This document shows positions 35,258-48,849 of a stretch of DNA of 64,000 bases, in pieces. Under the pieces are notes generated by a model. The model worked only from the letters and a program-made list of their open reading frames with translations, did no database searches and was not told the origin of the DNA. Both the position numbers and the translations under genes were made by a program. The stretch comes from Doryteuthis pealeii (taxonomy: Eukaryota; Mollusca; Cephalopoda; Myopsida; Loliginidae): NCBI GenBank assembly GCA_023376005.1, contig CM042179.1:22707321-22771320 (forward strand), written 5' to 3'. How positions within the stretch are numbered: position 1 is the first letter of the stretch; every line of letters begins with the position of its first letter.

Positions 35258-35430
35258 TAAGACAATAGTGACTTGTCAGTTCAAATTATATACTTCTATT
35301 ATACATACCCACCTCTTTTTCTCCTCTCTTTATATATACATATATATAATGAGACGAGAGGGGGGTTTAGAAGTAATAGTGCAAGTATATAATTTTTGAA
35401 CTGACAAGTCAAACTATTTTTGTTATGTTT
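35258..35430. mobile_element. foldback element (block B)
   Basis: Counterpart of 52,853-53,010. Arms 'caatagtgacttgtcagttc' and 'gaactgacaagtcaaactat'. Confidence 0.75.
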
Positions 35431-35989
35431 TTTATAAATGCTTACTTCATTACATCTGCCTATATATATATATTATATAAATATATAATATATATGATAT
35501 ATATATTATATATAATAACACACACACACACACACTTGCCTATATACTATATAAACCTCACAACAGGTTTACATCCGTTAGTATTTTAATGGAAAATGTC
35601 AAAGTTTCTAGCTTACATATTATTTTGCAAACTATACAGAAGATTTTAACACTCTTTTGATGGTTTGGAAAGACTGTAGACAAGGAACGCTTTGATGGAG
35701 CACATAGTATTTTGCGATGATGCCAGTTAACAATTACTTTCTACTTGAAGTTCAGAATATGTTAACTTTTGGTTATTCTAAGAATACAAAAAAGTATTCC
35801 AACTATACTAAGGACCTATACAGACGATTGATAGCCACAATGTCCTTTTTAGCATAACATTGGGTTTGTTTTTTTTTCTAAACATTTAGACGGCATTCAT
35901 CTTTCTTATGGTATAATCATTCAAAACCAGAAACAAAAGAAGTAAATCATTTAACGGCTTTGAACTATTGATTTTAATGGTCTATTGAG

Positions 35990-36515
35990 CAACAGACATA
36001 ACAATTTAGATGGTGCATTAGTAGGCTATATAATTTAAAGATTGCATTAGAAGACATACATAACTTATATGGCGCATCAAACAGGGTACCCGCTTTTGAT
36101 GGCGCATCACGACATTATCAAATTTAGATGGTGCTGTCAACAGACAATTACAATTTGATGGTGGCTTCACAGGCAGTTCAATTTAGATGGTGCTTTCACA
36201 CAGACATAAATTAGTGGTGGCATTAAGTAGGCTATGATAATTTGTAAAGATTGCAATTTTAGAAGACTACATAATTTACATGGCGCATTTAACAGGGTCT
36301 AAATGGTGCATCACAGGTACTCACATTTAGATGGCGCATCAACAGGGTATTCATTTAGATGGCGCATCACAGGGTACCTCATTTGGATGGCGATAACAAG
36401 GGTACTTTCAATTTAGAGGCTACCATAACAGGGTTCAATTTAGATGGCGCATCACAGGGTACAGCAATTTAGATGGCGCATTAGCAGGGTACAGATTAAT
36501 CTTAGAGGTTGTGCT
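35990..36515. repeat. 29-bp minisatellite (block B, badly ragged)
   Basis: Reversed counterpart of 51,780-52,300. Unit boundaries are scrambled by indels ('catcacgacattatcaaatt' where C has uniform units). Confidence 0.88.
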
Positions 36516-37454
36516 TACAGGATTTAACAGAATAATTCTTGTATATATTTGTTGAAATATCAAAAAAAACTTCATAAGATACGGAAAAACATCTGAATTA
36601 AATTTTAACTTTATACTTGTAAAAATAGCACAAGTAAAAAAAATATTTTTGAAATTTTATTTGCTTTTAATTTGATTAAAATAAAACAAAAAGAAAGCTT
36701 GAAAAAATTTAATTTGTTACAATTGTTTGGCACATTACATAAACAAGAGTATAGCCAGAGTGATCTACTTAAAAAAAAATTAAAAAAAAAAAGTTTTGTG
36801 TGGGTGTGTTTTTTATAGTTTTTTTTTTTTTCAAATTTGTAAAAAAATTTCTTTATTAAAAACATGCAATTACAGCAAGAGAACTTCATAAGTTCTTTTT
36901 ATTAAAATAAAACATCAAATTAATAAATGTACAATTATATAACTTATTTAATTATTATATAATCATAGGATTGACAAGCAACATAGGAGGGGCACAGCGA
37001 TGGTGAAAAAGGTTAGGAGACATGGTGCCCAGAAATACAAGTATAGTAAGGATGAAAAATTGAGATAGCAAGTTTGCAGTCAGACATGACAGTGTTGTTA
37101 ATTTGAGTATCAGAGTTCACAGAGAAATATAGGAAGAAACACAACAAGTATTAAGGATAGGGGAAAGGTTTACTAAGATACAAAGATGAACAGAGTATCT
37201 AGGCAAATTGCCAGGTTAAAGTAACAAGTCCGTCAGATCTCGTTTCAACATCTTCCAAGGTTTCGTCAACATTTTAGGAAAAACAAACAATTTCATTCTC
37301 ATTATTTAGGTACATATGAAACAGGGACTAATAAATCAGGTTTTTCATGTAAGGAACTAAAAAATGTTTTTTGTGTGATTTAATAAACTTAGTTTTTTTA
37401 AATTTGCTTTAACAATAAATTTTTCAGTTTGAAGAAAAAATATTTAATAGTATT

Positions 37455-37870
37455 CCATGTATTATCTTTGAAAAGTTTCAATTAGATCATCTCTCATTAT
37501 CTTCTTTCCTAGTAAAGTAGTTTAATACTAATTTCTCTCTAAATCTCTTCTTGTACTGTAATCTTACTCTTTTTATTATTTTTGTCCTCTTCTTTGCATC
37601 AATTATTTTGAAAAGTTTTTCAATTTAGATCACCTCTTCATTCTTCTTTCTAGTAAAGTAGTTAATACTAATTTCTCTAATTCTCTCCCTGTAACTGTAA
37701 ATTCTTTTACTCTTTTTAGTTTTGTCACTCTTCTTCATAATATCTCTCATTCTTTTTTCAAGTAAGTAAAGTCGTTGGGGTGGCTAATGTCGGTATCAGC
37801 CAATCAGCGAGGGAGTCTATCCTCTTTTAAATCCTAATAAACTCCAATTTTCCCTGTAATTATCCTTTAA
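37455..37870 (-). pseudogene. LINE RT C-terminal relic (block B)
   Basis: Reversed counterpart of 50,420-50,830. The SINE-1 tail is at 37,762-37,832. Confidence 0.65.
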
Positions 37871-38649
37871 AACCATAAAAAAAAAAAGACAAAAACACTG
37901 ACCTCACTATAAGCATTAGAAGACAAGATTTCCATAACATCTCCAAAATGAGGCAGTTTTTAAAACTAAGTGCTTTTCCTCTGGTAACTTGTCTGTAAAT
38001 GATATTTTTTTTTACTGTATTAATAATATGAGCAGTTTGTAAATAAATTACCAGAGGATGTTTTCTTTTTTTCTTTGCAATGTAGCTGTCTTGTTTAAAA
38101 TGCTTATATTTTTAACAGGGAAACTATGTTGCACACCCTTAAACAGCAGAAAAAGAAAATGCTTTTTTTTCCAAAAATTCTTCATTTTGATAAAAAAAAA
38201 TTTAACATTATGCAAAAAAAAAAGAAGAAAAGAACAAAGTAAGAAACTGCTCATTCCTGAATCATGGGGAATTAATGTCATTTTTCAAGTAAGTTATGTT
38301 TATGTTTAATTTCAGCATTTAACATTATCCAAAATAGTATTGTAGCATTGTTGGATATCAGCTGTGTATAGGTAGAATTTAAGATTCCAGCAAAAATAAG
38401 TCGATCAAACATTTATTTATTCAAGTAAAAGTTTTCAAATAAACTTTAAGCATTTTGGCTTACTATTTTGTAAATGTGTAATAATGCTGATATGCAATAT
38501 GTAAGATAACATTTTTAAAAACATTTTTAAGTTAATTTCTTATATTTCACTTTTTTTTTAGTTTGAGTATAGGATTAACATGGCTTTTCTTTTAACAGAA
38601 CCTGAGATAGATATTAACAGACTGATATACGACAGAAACATAGATATGA

Positions 38650-38990
38650 AGAGACAGACAATATAGACTGATTTTGATAGATATGAGGGGACTGAGTATT
38701 GACTGATAGATATGAAGAGACTGATATTGACTGATAGATATGAAACTGATATTGACTGATAGATTGATAGGTGGACTGATATTGACTGATAGATATGAAG
38801 GGTGATGACTGATAGATATGACTGATAGAGACTGATATTGATGATAATATGAGGGACTGATAATGACTCGATAGATATGAGCACACTGATATTGACTGAT
38901 AGATATGAGCACACTGATATTGAGCTATAGATATGAGGGGAACCGATATTGCTGATAGATTGAGGGGACCGGATATTGGCTGATAGAATA
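38650..38990. repeat. 28-bp minisatellite (block B, ragged)
   Basis: Reversed counterpart of 49,285-49,625. Confidence 0.9.
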
Positions 38991-39280
38991 ATGGAGGCGC
39001 ATGGTCTAATGGTTTAGAGTCATAGGAAATGGACTCGTCGACCGAGTTCAATTCCTGGACAAAGCTGTTGGTATTCACACAGCGCTAAACCTTTGGGAAA
39101 GGTATGAATCCAATTCTCCCTCCAGCTATGGGTAAATAGCAGGGCAGACTGGGCTTCTTTACCCATGGCTAGGTAACCAGTCTAGGAGAAGGAAAACTCT
39201 GAATTCAAACCTGTTAAACTCTGCTTAAGAATTGGACGCTTGTGTCACATCCTGCTCACATGGAGGGGTTGGTAAATATT
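38990..39280 (+). repeat. SINE-2 (block B)
   Basis: Reversed counterpart of 48,995-49,276. Here the head reads on the plus strand: 'ggaggcgcatggtctaatgg' then 'cgagttcaattcctgg'. Confidence 0.85.
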
Positions 39281-39439
39281 ATATTGGCTGATCGATATGA
39301 AGAGACTGATATTGACTATATGAACAGATTAATATAGACACAAAGATATGAGAGACTGAGATAGATAAACAATCAAATATAGACAGATATGAACAGACTG
39401 ATATTGACATAGACAGAATCAGAGTGCATACATTTCTAA

Positions 39440-39710
39440 GAGAGTTACAAGCTTAATGTTATCATCAAGGTAATGACACAGACAGTTCAAATCCTGGGGG
39501 ATGTTTGCATTTTACATAAACTAATGAATCAAACTATTCTCTCCCCTATGGGTAAATAGTAAGGCAGACTGGCTCTTTAAATTTGGTATGGCAACCCAAG
39601 CTAGGAGAAGGAATACTGAATTCAAATCTGCTAAAACTCTGCTTAAGAAATTGACCTTGTGTTGATCTGCTCATGTAGAGGGTGGGTAATTACATACCAC
39701 ATTTCTAAAG
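39440..39710 (+). repeat. SINE-2 (block B)
   Basis: Reversed counterpart of 48,570-48,815, ending in 'atgtagagggtgggtaatta'. Confidence 0.7.
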
Positions 39711-40619
39711 AATAAAATTAAAATTTCTTCTTTACATTTCAAGGATAGAAGTATACTTTCTCACCTGTAATGTTATTTATAGAGACTAACAAAAGGGAAT
39801 AAAATTGAACAATGGTGACATGCAAAACAAAAAGAAAATAAATTAAATCATTCAATTTTTTTTAAAATTAACAAGCACAGGAAGACAATATGATTTTTAA
39901 GACAGATAATCAGAAAGCAAATAAATTTTAAAATGTATCATTTTAACCCAATTTAAAAGACAAAAAATGAAAGCCCCTCTAATTTTCATGAAATGAAAAC
40001 CAGGCAGTACTTTGTGACCTTCTGAAGTGTTAATTTCAGTCCTTAAGAATGTGCTCAGCGCGCCTGTCAGATTGAAAAGGTTTAGGGACCCCCAGTTATA
40101 GAGGAAGGTGGTGTATGGGTCTTGATACATACACTTTGACACTGAATAAATATGTAAGCCAGAAGATCAGTACAAGCTGGGTGAGGCAATAGTGCAATCA
40201 AAATACAAAATGGTGGCTGGATTTACAATATGACACAAAGACTTACACAGAACTGGTAAAAACAAACACTGCATCTGACATTTTTAAGCAGAGTTTCATC
40301 ATTCTTGTAATGGATGTAGCATGTGTATGTGTCAGTAAGCAAATTTAACAAAACTCCCTGGGGACATTCAAGAAAGAGGGAATGAGAAACTTTGTTCGTT
40401 TCATCATCTTAACATTTTTAAAGGACTTTTTTTTTTTCATTGTATGAAAGACAATTCAAGTGATACCAACTACCCCTATGTGAGGAAATTTTAGATAGAT
40501 ATATCTGAATTTAACAGAGTCAAAGAAAAATGTAAAATTTAATATCCATTTTTACTCAACTGTGCTTAGTACAGCACAAACCACAAGCATGAGGCGCCCA
40601 ATGAGGATCATTCACTTTT

Positions 40620-41215
40620 TAAGGAAGAGCCTCTGTGTTAATGGTTACTGTCATTGGAAATGGGCCTGATGACATGTTCAAATCCTAGATGAAGCTGGTT
40701 GTATATCACATAGTGCCAATACCCTTGGAAAATGTATGAATCTAACTATCCTTCCTCCAGCTATGGGTAAATACAAAAAGGTATATAGGTAATATGAAAT
40801 GAAGGGATGAAACTGTTTCGAAGTAGATGAAAGACTTTATTCTTTAGACCGTTAACTCTGGACGCTAGAGTCCAGATCTCAGAACTTTTTTATTTATTTA
40901 TTTATTTTGATTTAATTTTATTTTATTTAAATCCCCACAGGTATGATCTCCTCATCCCCCAGCTATAGTTTAAATAGTACTAGTACTGTTCTTACATTCA
41001 AGGATGACTTTGGCATTAAATAACTTACGAAGGTTGATATGCCATTAAACAAAGAAACCAAACCAATGGGTAAATAATAGGGCAGACCGGCTCTTTAACC
41101 TTGGTATGACAGGTTTAGAAAGAAAAAATTATATTAAAACCTGTTAAATTTCACTTAGAAATTGACCTTGTGCTTATTCTGCTCATGAGGAGGGGTTGTA
41201 ATACACAAATTCATT
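40620..41215 (+). repeat. SINE-2 with ~300-bp insert (block B)
   Basis: Reversed counterpart of 47,028-47,612. Confidence 0.7.
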
Positions 41216-41221
41216 ACAGTA

Positions 41222-41392
41222 GTAATGGTTTGGTTGGTTGGTTGGATTTCATGGAATGCCAACCAAGTTGGGTTATTTTATGCCAAAGATGTTTTTTTGT
41301 TAATTTTTTGATGGGTATTCAAATTTTTTTTAAACTCAATTTTTTTTCTATTTAACCCTAAGATGGGACCCTAACAGGTACTACCACTCCAG
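41222..41392 (-). repeat. RepZ 3' part (block B)
   Basis: Reversed counterpart of 46,843-47,012. Confidence 0.7.
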
Positions 41393-41984
41393 TAATGGTC
41401 TGCAAAGTTAGCTTACTAACTTTACACTATAGCAAGGTACTCTGATATTAACTAAGCTTAGTTGATCTGGCAGAGATCATACGCATGAAGCACCAATGAC
41501 AAAAAAAGAGAGATGTTTTGAATCAAAAAATGTTTTAAATGCACACACACACACACACACACACACATACATACATACACACACATCAGATAATCAAACT
41601 TATACTCCAATCCCATGCATCACAGGGATGCACATACACACACATACACCTTGACAATCACACACAGAGACAAGAGAGTGACAATAGCAAGCCAAGATTT
41701 TCCAAGACTGTACAAATATGTCTGGTTTTAATTGAAAGTTAACTGAAGACACAAAAATAATGTCTACAAAGTCATCATGCTGCCTATCATTCTTTATTAA
41801 GCCAAATCCTAAGTCATATATCAAACTCCAGCTATATCTTCTAGAATGTTTCCATTAACAATACTTCAATTTATTTTCAATCTACACTGGCATGAGTTCA
41901 TATCACAAATACTGAAGTCCTCAAGACCACAATGCAACAGACTTGAAGCTACAAAATATTCACCTGCAATGAACATAACATTTG

Positions 41985-42405
41985 TATGTATGTACCCAAC
42001 CCCTCTGCCACAAAAGGATGTGACACAAAGTCAATTTTTAAGCAGAGTTTAATATTTTTTGAATTCCTAAACCAGTTGCCATACCAAATTAAAGAATCCA
42101 GTCTGCCCTACTATTTACCTGTAGTTGGAGGGAGAATAGTATCAAATTTTCCCTTTCAGTTAACAACATTTGGATCAAGAGTAATAACAGGTTTCAATTC
42201 AGACTTATCCTTCTCCTAGATGGTTACTATACCAAGGTTAACGAACCCAATAAGTCCCACTATTTACTTATATCTAGAGGAGAATAGTTGCATGCATACT
42301 TTTCTAAAGGGTATTAGCCCTAATGAGAATGCAAAAAGCCTTGTCCAAGATTTGAACTTGGGTCACCATGTCCATTTCCTGGGACGATAACTGTTACACA
42401 ATGTC
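41985..42405 (-). repeat. two SINE-2 copies in tandem (block B)
   Basis: Reversed counterpart of 45,830-46,245. The first covers 41,995-42,145 and the second 42,170-42,405. The open stretch of unknown nature continues to 42,556. Confidence 0.7.
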
Positions 42406-42727
42406 TGCTTTCTTAAACAGGTCATGTAGCAAGTATGGAGGACTATCAACTTTCCAAGACTCTATAGCAAAATTAGTTTCTGGACCATCAAGAAGATGGG
42501 TTATTAGAACAAAAATGATACAGAGACTCCTTATAAATGATCCTAATCTCTTGTAGAATCACCTACCATAAGTTGACAAAAGCAGGAAATATGGTGGCAT
42601 GATTTTCCTAGCAATCTTTCTTTCAAAAAAAAATTGCAATGAAAGAGAAGAGACAACAACTGTAATTGGTGGTATTGGTAGAGATTGATGAAAGCAAAAG
42701 TATAATAGGAGTAAAGCGTCAGAGGTG

Positions 42728-43112
42728 CCCCCTCCAATCAATCGGCTGGTCACATCAAGCCCTAGCACCTATATGATTTTACCACCCTATTGCCCTTATG
42801 GTAAGCCCAAACCCTTTTTATCATATGGGTGCTTGAAGGCGGTGGCTGCAGGTCTACATGTCTGGGAATGACATTAAACTCTATCTGATGGTGAGGTTTC
42901 CAGTTTTGGAGGTTTGGGGAATGTGGAGGCACCCCTTCATCACATTGCTCCCTGGTCCACTCTGACCGGAGTGGTAGTACCTGTTAGGGTCCCATCTATG
43001 GGTTAAATAAAAAAATTATTTATAAAAAATTGTATTATCCATTAACAATTTTAAACTTTATTTGGCATTAAATGACCACTGAGGTTGATATGCCTTAAAA
43101 CAAAACAAACCA
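42728..43112 (+). repeat. RepZ, long copy (block B)
   Basis: Reversed counterpart of 45,113-45,500, with the same words as at 2,355. Confidence 0.75.
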
Positions 43113-43315
43113 AAAAAAAAATGATGAAGGCAAAAGTATAATAGGAGTAGAGGGACCAAATAACAGTGGTTTTTTGGAGGGATATGCCACGGACAAGACA
43201 AACTAGTAGTATGTGCATTCAAGCATTTATGTTAATTCATATCTTTGTGAATTCTTGTGGTGAAGAACAAAGAAAATAAACATTTTCAATCAAATTCTTA
43301 ATGTATGTTGATTCA

Positions 43316-44023
43316 TATAAAGCATTTTTCAAACCCATCTAGCACTTAAGGTCTTATTTTTTAAGGTATGCAATTTACTGAACACCACTCCTACAAAGCA
43401 AACGGTTGAAAAGCACTATAACATTTTTCAACCATTCTAGCACTTAATGGTCTTATTTTTTTAAGGTATGACAATTTATTGGCAAACCGTGAGAAAGTTG
43501 AGCTATTCACATAAATTTTCAAACATCTAGCACTTAATGGTCTTATTTTAAATGACCTGAACACCACTCCTACAAAGCAAACCGTTGAGAAGTCAAGAGT
43601 TGATTCAAATAAAGCATTTTTCAACCATCTAGCACTTAATGTATTTTTTAGGTATGACAATTACTGACACACTCCTACAAAGCAAACGGTCAGATTGATT
43701 CACATAAAGCATTTTTCAACCCATCTAGCAAATGGTCTTTTTTTTAAAGGTATGACAATTTACTGAACACCATCTACAAAGCAAACGGTGAGAAAGTTCA
43801 GAGTTGATTTCACAATAAAGCATTTTTCAAACCCATCTAGCACTTAATGGTCTTATTTTTTTAAGGTATGACAAGGCATTCACCCCCATCTCCTTAACAC
43901 AAAGCAAAACCGTTGAGAAAGTCAAGAGTCACAATAAAGCATTTTTCAAACCATCTAGCACTAATGGTCTTATTTTTTTAGGTATGACAATTTTTTGAAC
44001 ACCACTCCTAAAAGCAAACCGTT
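43316..44023. repeat. ~119-bp satellite, inverted and heavily corrupted (block B)
   Basis: About six units in reverse orientation ('catctagcacttaatggtct', 'acaccactcctacaaagcaa'). Each has lost different pieces, including whole segments of 10-40 bases, far more than any unit in the 14-17 kb array. Confidence 0.9.
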
Positions 44024-44052
44024 AAAGCTTTTTCCACCATAAGGGCACTCCT

Positions 44053-44919
44053 GGTTTTGCTTTGTAAGCATTGACCATTAAGTGCTAGATGGGTTTGAAA
44101 AATGCTTTATTGTGAATCAACTCTTGAACTTTCTCCGGTTTGCTTGTAGGAGTGGTGTTCAGTAAATTGTCATACCTTAAAAAAATAAGACCATTAAGTG
44201 CTAGATGGGTTTGAAAAATGCTTAGTGAATCAACTCTTGAACTTTCTCAACGTTTGCTTTGTAGGAGTGGTGCAGTAAATTGTATACCTTAAAAAATAAG
44301 ACCATTAAGTGCTAGATGGGTTTGAAAAATGCTTTATTGTGATCAACTCTGAACTTTCTCAACGTTTTTGCTTGTAGGAGTGGTGTTCAGTAAATTGTCA
44401 TACCTTAAAAAATAAGACCATTATGCTAGATGGGTTTGAAAATGCTTTATTGTGATCAACTCTTGAACTTTCTCAACCTTTTGCTTTGTAGGAGTGGTGT
44501 TCAGTAAATTGTCATACCTTAAAAAATAAGACATTAAGTGCTAGATGGGTTTGAAAAATGCTTTATTGTGAATCAACTCTTGAACTTTCTCAACGGTTTT
44601 GCTTTGTAGGAGTGGTGTTCATAAATTGTCATACCTTAAAAAATAAACCATTAAGTGCTAGATGGGTTTGAAAAATGCTTTATTGTGAATCAGCTCTTTT
44701 CTCAACGGTTTTGCTTTGTAGGAGTGGTGTTCAATAATTGTCATCCTTAAGACATTAAGTGCTAGATGGGTTTGAAAAATGCTTTATAGTGAATCAACTC
44801 TTTTTCTCACCGTTTTGCTTTGTAGGAGTGGTGTTCAGTAAATTGTCATACCTTAAAAAATAAGACCATTAAGTGCTAGATGGGTTTGAAAAATGCTTTA
44901 TTATGAATCAACTATATCA
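44053..44919. repeat. ~119-bp satellite, direct (block C)
   Basis: About seven units in forward orientation. The first ones carry many small deletions. The last (from about 44,830) are clean and continue into the single-copy part of C exactly as block A does at 17,118. Confidence 0.93.
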
Positions 44920-45112
44920 TTAAGAATTTGATTGAAAATGTTATTTTCTTTGTTCTTTCACCACAAGAATTCACAAAGATATGAATTTAACATAAATGCT
45001 TGAATGCCATACTACTTTTTAGTTTGTCTTGTCTCGTGGCATATCCTCCAAAAACCACTGTTATTTGGTCCTCTACTCCTATTATACTTTTGCCTTTCAT
45101 CATTTTTTTGGT

Positions 45113-45500
45113 TTGTTTTGTTTTAAGGCATATCAACTCAGTGGGTCATTTAATGCAATAAAGTTTGAAATTGTTAATGGATAATACAATTTTTTTATAA
45201 ATACATTTTTTTATTAACCCATAGATGGGACCCTAACAGGTACTACCACTCCGGGTCAGAGTGGACCAGGGAGCAATGGTGATGAAGGGGGTGCTCCAAT
45301 TCCCCAAACCTCCAAAACTGGAAACCTCACCATCAGATAGAGTTTAATGTCATTCCCAGTACATGTAGACCTGCAGCCACCGCCTTCAAGCACCCATATG
45401 AAAAAAAGGGTTTGGGGCTTACCATAGGGCAATAGGGTTGGTAAAATCATATAGGTGCTAGGGCTTGATGTGACCAGCCGATTGATTGGAGGGGGCACTC
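45113..45500 (-). repeat. RepZ, long copy (block C)
   Basis: Reversed long copy as at 17,333-17,710. Confidence 0.8.
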
Positions 45501-45829
45501 TGACCGCTCTACTCCTATTATACTTTTGCCTTTCATCAATCTCTACCAATACACCAATTACAGTGTTTGTCTCTTCTCTTTCATTGCAATTTTGTTTTGG
45601 AAAGAAAGATTGCTAGGAAATTCATGCCACCATATTTCCTGCTTTTGTCAACTTATGGTAGGTGATTCTACAAGAGATTAGGATCATTTATAAGGAGTCT
45701 CTGTATCATTTTTGTTCTAATAACCCATCTTCTTGATGGTCCAGAAACTAATTTTGCTATAGAGTCTTGGAAAGTTGATAGTCCTCATACTTGCTACATG
45801 ACCTGTTTAAGAAAGCAGACATAGTGTAA

Positions 45830-46245
45830 CAGTTATCGTCCCAGGAAATGGAACATGGTGACCCAAGTTCAAATCTTGGACAAGGCTTTTTGCATTTCTC
45901 ATAGGGCTAATACCCTTTAGAAAAGTATGCATGCAACTATTCTCCCTCTAGATATAAGTAAATAGTGGGACTTATTGGGTTCGTTAACCTTGGTATAGTA
46001 ACCAGTCTAGGAGAAGGATAAGTCTGAATTGAAACCTGTTATTACTCTTGATCCAAATGTTTTAACTGAAAGGGAAAATTTGATACTATTCTCCCTCCAA
46101 CTACAGGTAAATAGTAGGGCAGACTGGATTCTTTAATTTTGGTATGGCAACTGGTTTAGGAATTCAAAAAATATTAAACTCTGCTTAAAAATTGACTTTG
46201 TGTCACATCCTTTTTGTGGCAGAGGGGTTGGGTACATACATACAC
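45830..46245 (+). repeat. two SINE-2 copies in tandem (block C)
   Basis: A near full-length copy (45,830-46,050) is followed by a second 3' part (46,085-46,245). Both are on the plus strand. The second ends in 'tgtgtcacatcctttttgtg'. Confidence 0.75.
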
Positions 46246-46644
46246 ATGTTATGTTCATTGCAGGTGAATATTTTGTAGCTTCAATGTCTGTTGCATTGTT
46301 GGTCTTGAGGACTTCAGTATTTGTGATGAACTCATGCCAGTGTAGATTGAAAATAAATTGGAAGTATTGTTAATGGAAACATTCTAGAAGATATAGCTGG
46401 AGTTTGATATATGACTTAGGATTTGGCTTAATAAAGAATGATAGGCAGCATGATGACTTTGTAGACATTTATTTTTGTGTCTTCAGTTAACTTTCAATTA
46501 AACCAGACATATTTGTACAGTCTTGGAAAATCTTGGCTTGCTATTGTCACTCTCTTGTCTCTGTGTGTGATTGTCAAGGTGTATGTGTGTGTATGTGCAT
46601 CCCTGTGATGCATGGGATTGGGAGTATAAGTTTGATTATCTGAT

Positions 46645-46658
46645 TGTGTGTGTATGTA

Positions 46659-46690
<32 letters not shown>
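46645..46690. repeat. (TG)n/(TATG)n microsatellite (block C)
   Basis: TATG units followed by a longer uninterrupted TG run than in block A. Confidence 0.9.
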
Positions 46691-46692
<2 letters not shown>

Positions 46693-46842
46693 TTTAAAAC
46701 ATTTTTTTGATTCAAAACATCTCTCTTTTTTTGTCATTGGTGCTTCATGCGTATGATCTTCTGCCAGACTCAACTAAGCTTAGTTAATATCAGAGTACCT
46801 TGCTATAGTGTAAAGGTTAGTAAGCTAACTTTGCAGACCATT

Positions 46843-47012
46843 ACTGGAGTGGTAGTACCTGTTAGGGTCCCATCTATGGGTTAAATAGAAAAAAAATTGA
46901 GTTTAAAAAAAATTTGAATACCCATCAAAAATTAACAAAAAAACATCTTTGGCATAAAATAACCCAACTTGGGTTGGCATTCCATGAAATCCAACCAACC
47001 AACCAAACCATT
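46843..47012 (+). repeat. RepZ 3' part (block C)
   Basis: Starts at the ggagtggtagtacctgttag word and ends in (aacc)n. Confidence 0.75.
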
Positions 47013-47027
47013 ACTACTGTAATGAAT

Positions 47028-47612
47028 TTGTGTATTTACCAACCCCTCCTCATGAGCAGAATATAGCACAAGGTCAATTTCTAAGTGAAATTTAACAGGT
47101 TTTAATATAATTTTTTTCTTTCTAAACCTTGTCCATACCAAGGTTAAAGAGCCCGGTCTGCCCTATTATTTACCCATTGGTTTGGTTTCTTTGTTTAATG
47201 GCATATCAACCTTCGTAAGTTATTTAATGCCAAAGTCATCCTTGAAGAAGAACAGTACTAGTACTATTTAAACTATAGCTGGGGGATGAGGAGATTCATA
47301 CCTGTGGGGATTTAAATAAAATAAAATTAAATCAAAATTAAATAAATAAATAAAAAGTTCTGAGCATCTGGACTCTAGCGTCCAGAGTTAACGGTCTAAT
47401 GAATAAAGTCTTCATCTATACTTCGAAACAGTTCATCCCTTCATTTCATATTACCTATATACCTTTTTGTATTTACCCATAGCTGGAGGAAGGATAGTTA
47501 GATTCATACATTTTCCAAGGGTATTAGCACTATGTGATATACAACCAGCTTCATCTAGGATTTGAACATGTCATGCAGGCCCATTTCCAATGACAGTAAC
47601 CATTACACAAGA
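47028..47612 (-). repeat. SINE-2 interrupted by insert (block C)
   Basis: Same arrangement as 19,246-19,832. The SINE-2 middle region ('tttaccca') is present on both sides of the insert, which suggests insertion into the element or two overlapping copies. Confidence 0.7.
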
Positions 47613-48569
47613 GGCTCTTCCTTAAAAAAGTGAATTTGATCCTCATTGGGCGCCTCATGCTTGTGGTTTGTGCTGTACTAAGCACAGTTGAGTAAAAATG
47701 GATATTAAATTTTACATTTTTCTTTGACTCTGTTAAATTCAGATATATCTATCTAAAATTTCCTCATAGGGTAGTTGGTATCACTTGAATTGTCTTTCAT
47801 ACAATGAAAAAAAAAAGTCCTTTAAAATGTTAAGATGATGAAACCGAACAAAGTTTCTCATTCCCTTCTTTTCTTGAATGTCCCCAGGGAGTTTTGTTAA
47901 ATTTGCTTACTGACACATACACATGCTACATCCATTACAGAATGATGAAACTCTGCTTAAAAATGTCAGATGCAGTGTTTGTTTTACCAGTTCTGTGTAA
48001 GTCTTTGTGTCATATTGTTAAATCCAGCCACCATTTTGTATTTTGATTGCACTATTGCCTCACCAGCTTGTACTGATTCTTCTGGCTTACAATATTTATT
48101 CATGTGTCAAAGTGTATGTATCAAGACCCATACACCACCTTCCTCTATAACTGGGGGTCCCTAACCTTTTCAATCTGACAGGCGCGCTGAGCACATTCTT
48201 AAGGACTGAAATTAACACTTCTAGAAGGTCAACAAAGTACTGCCTGGGTGTTCATTTCATTGAAAATTAGAGGGGCTTCATTTTTTTTTTGTCTTTTAAA
48301 TTGGGTTAAATGATACATTTTAAAATTTATTTGCTTTCTGATTATCTGTCTTAAAAATCATATTGTCTTCCTGTGCTTGTTAATTTTAAAAAAATAATTG
48401 AATGATTTAATTTATTTTCTTTTTGTTTTTTGCATGTCACCATTGTTCAATTTTATTACCTTTTGTTAGTCTCTATAAATAACATTACAGGTGAGAAAGT
48501 ATACTTCTATCCTTGGAAATGTAAAGAAGAAATTTTAATTTTATTCTTTAGAAATGTGGTATGTAATTA

Positions 48570-48815
48570 CCCACCCCCTCTACATGAGCAGGAATCAACA
48601 CAAGGTCAATTTCTTAAGCAGAGTTTTAGCAGATTTGAATTCAGTATTCCTTCTCCTAGCTTGGTTGCCATACCAAATTTAAAGAGCCCAGTCTGCCTTA
48701 CTATTTACCCATAGGGGGAGAGAATAGTTTGATTCATTAGTGTTATGTAAAATGCAAACATCCCCCAGGATTTGAACTGTCTGTGTCCATTACCTTTGAT
48801 GATAACCATTAAGCT
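48570..48815 (-). repeat. SINE-2 (block C)
   Basis: Tail 'ctctacatgagcaggaatca', middle 'ccatagggggagagaatagt', head degenerate. 47,612-48,570 holds only the possible hAT remnant at 48,147-48,275. Confidence 0.75.
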
Positions 48816-48849
48816 TGTAACTCTTTAGAAATGTATGCACTTGATTCTG

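Larger units (their letters stand above)
28971..44023 (-). repeat. Block B: inverted arm of the 15-kb palindrome
   Basis: Reverse complement of 44,053-59,167 over the whole length with order preserved. 28,971 pairs with about 59,167 and the midpoint (about 44,069) agrees with the observed hinge at 44,024-44,052. Differences are dominated by short indels, densest near the hinge and in tandem repeats. Confidence 0.95.

Noticed and set aside
28871..44023. a previously undescribed biological system based on a giant natural palindrome
   Set aside because: The indel pattern, the exact 100-N gap at one border and the degraded hinge fit a fold-back read artefact better. It is reported as a structure to be verified, not as biology.
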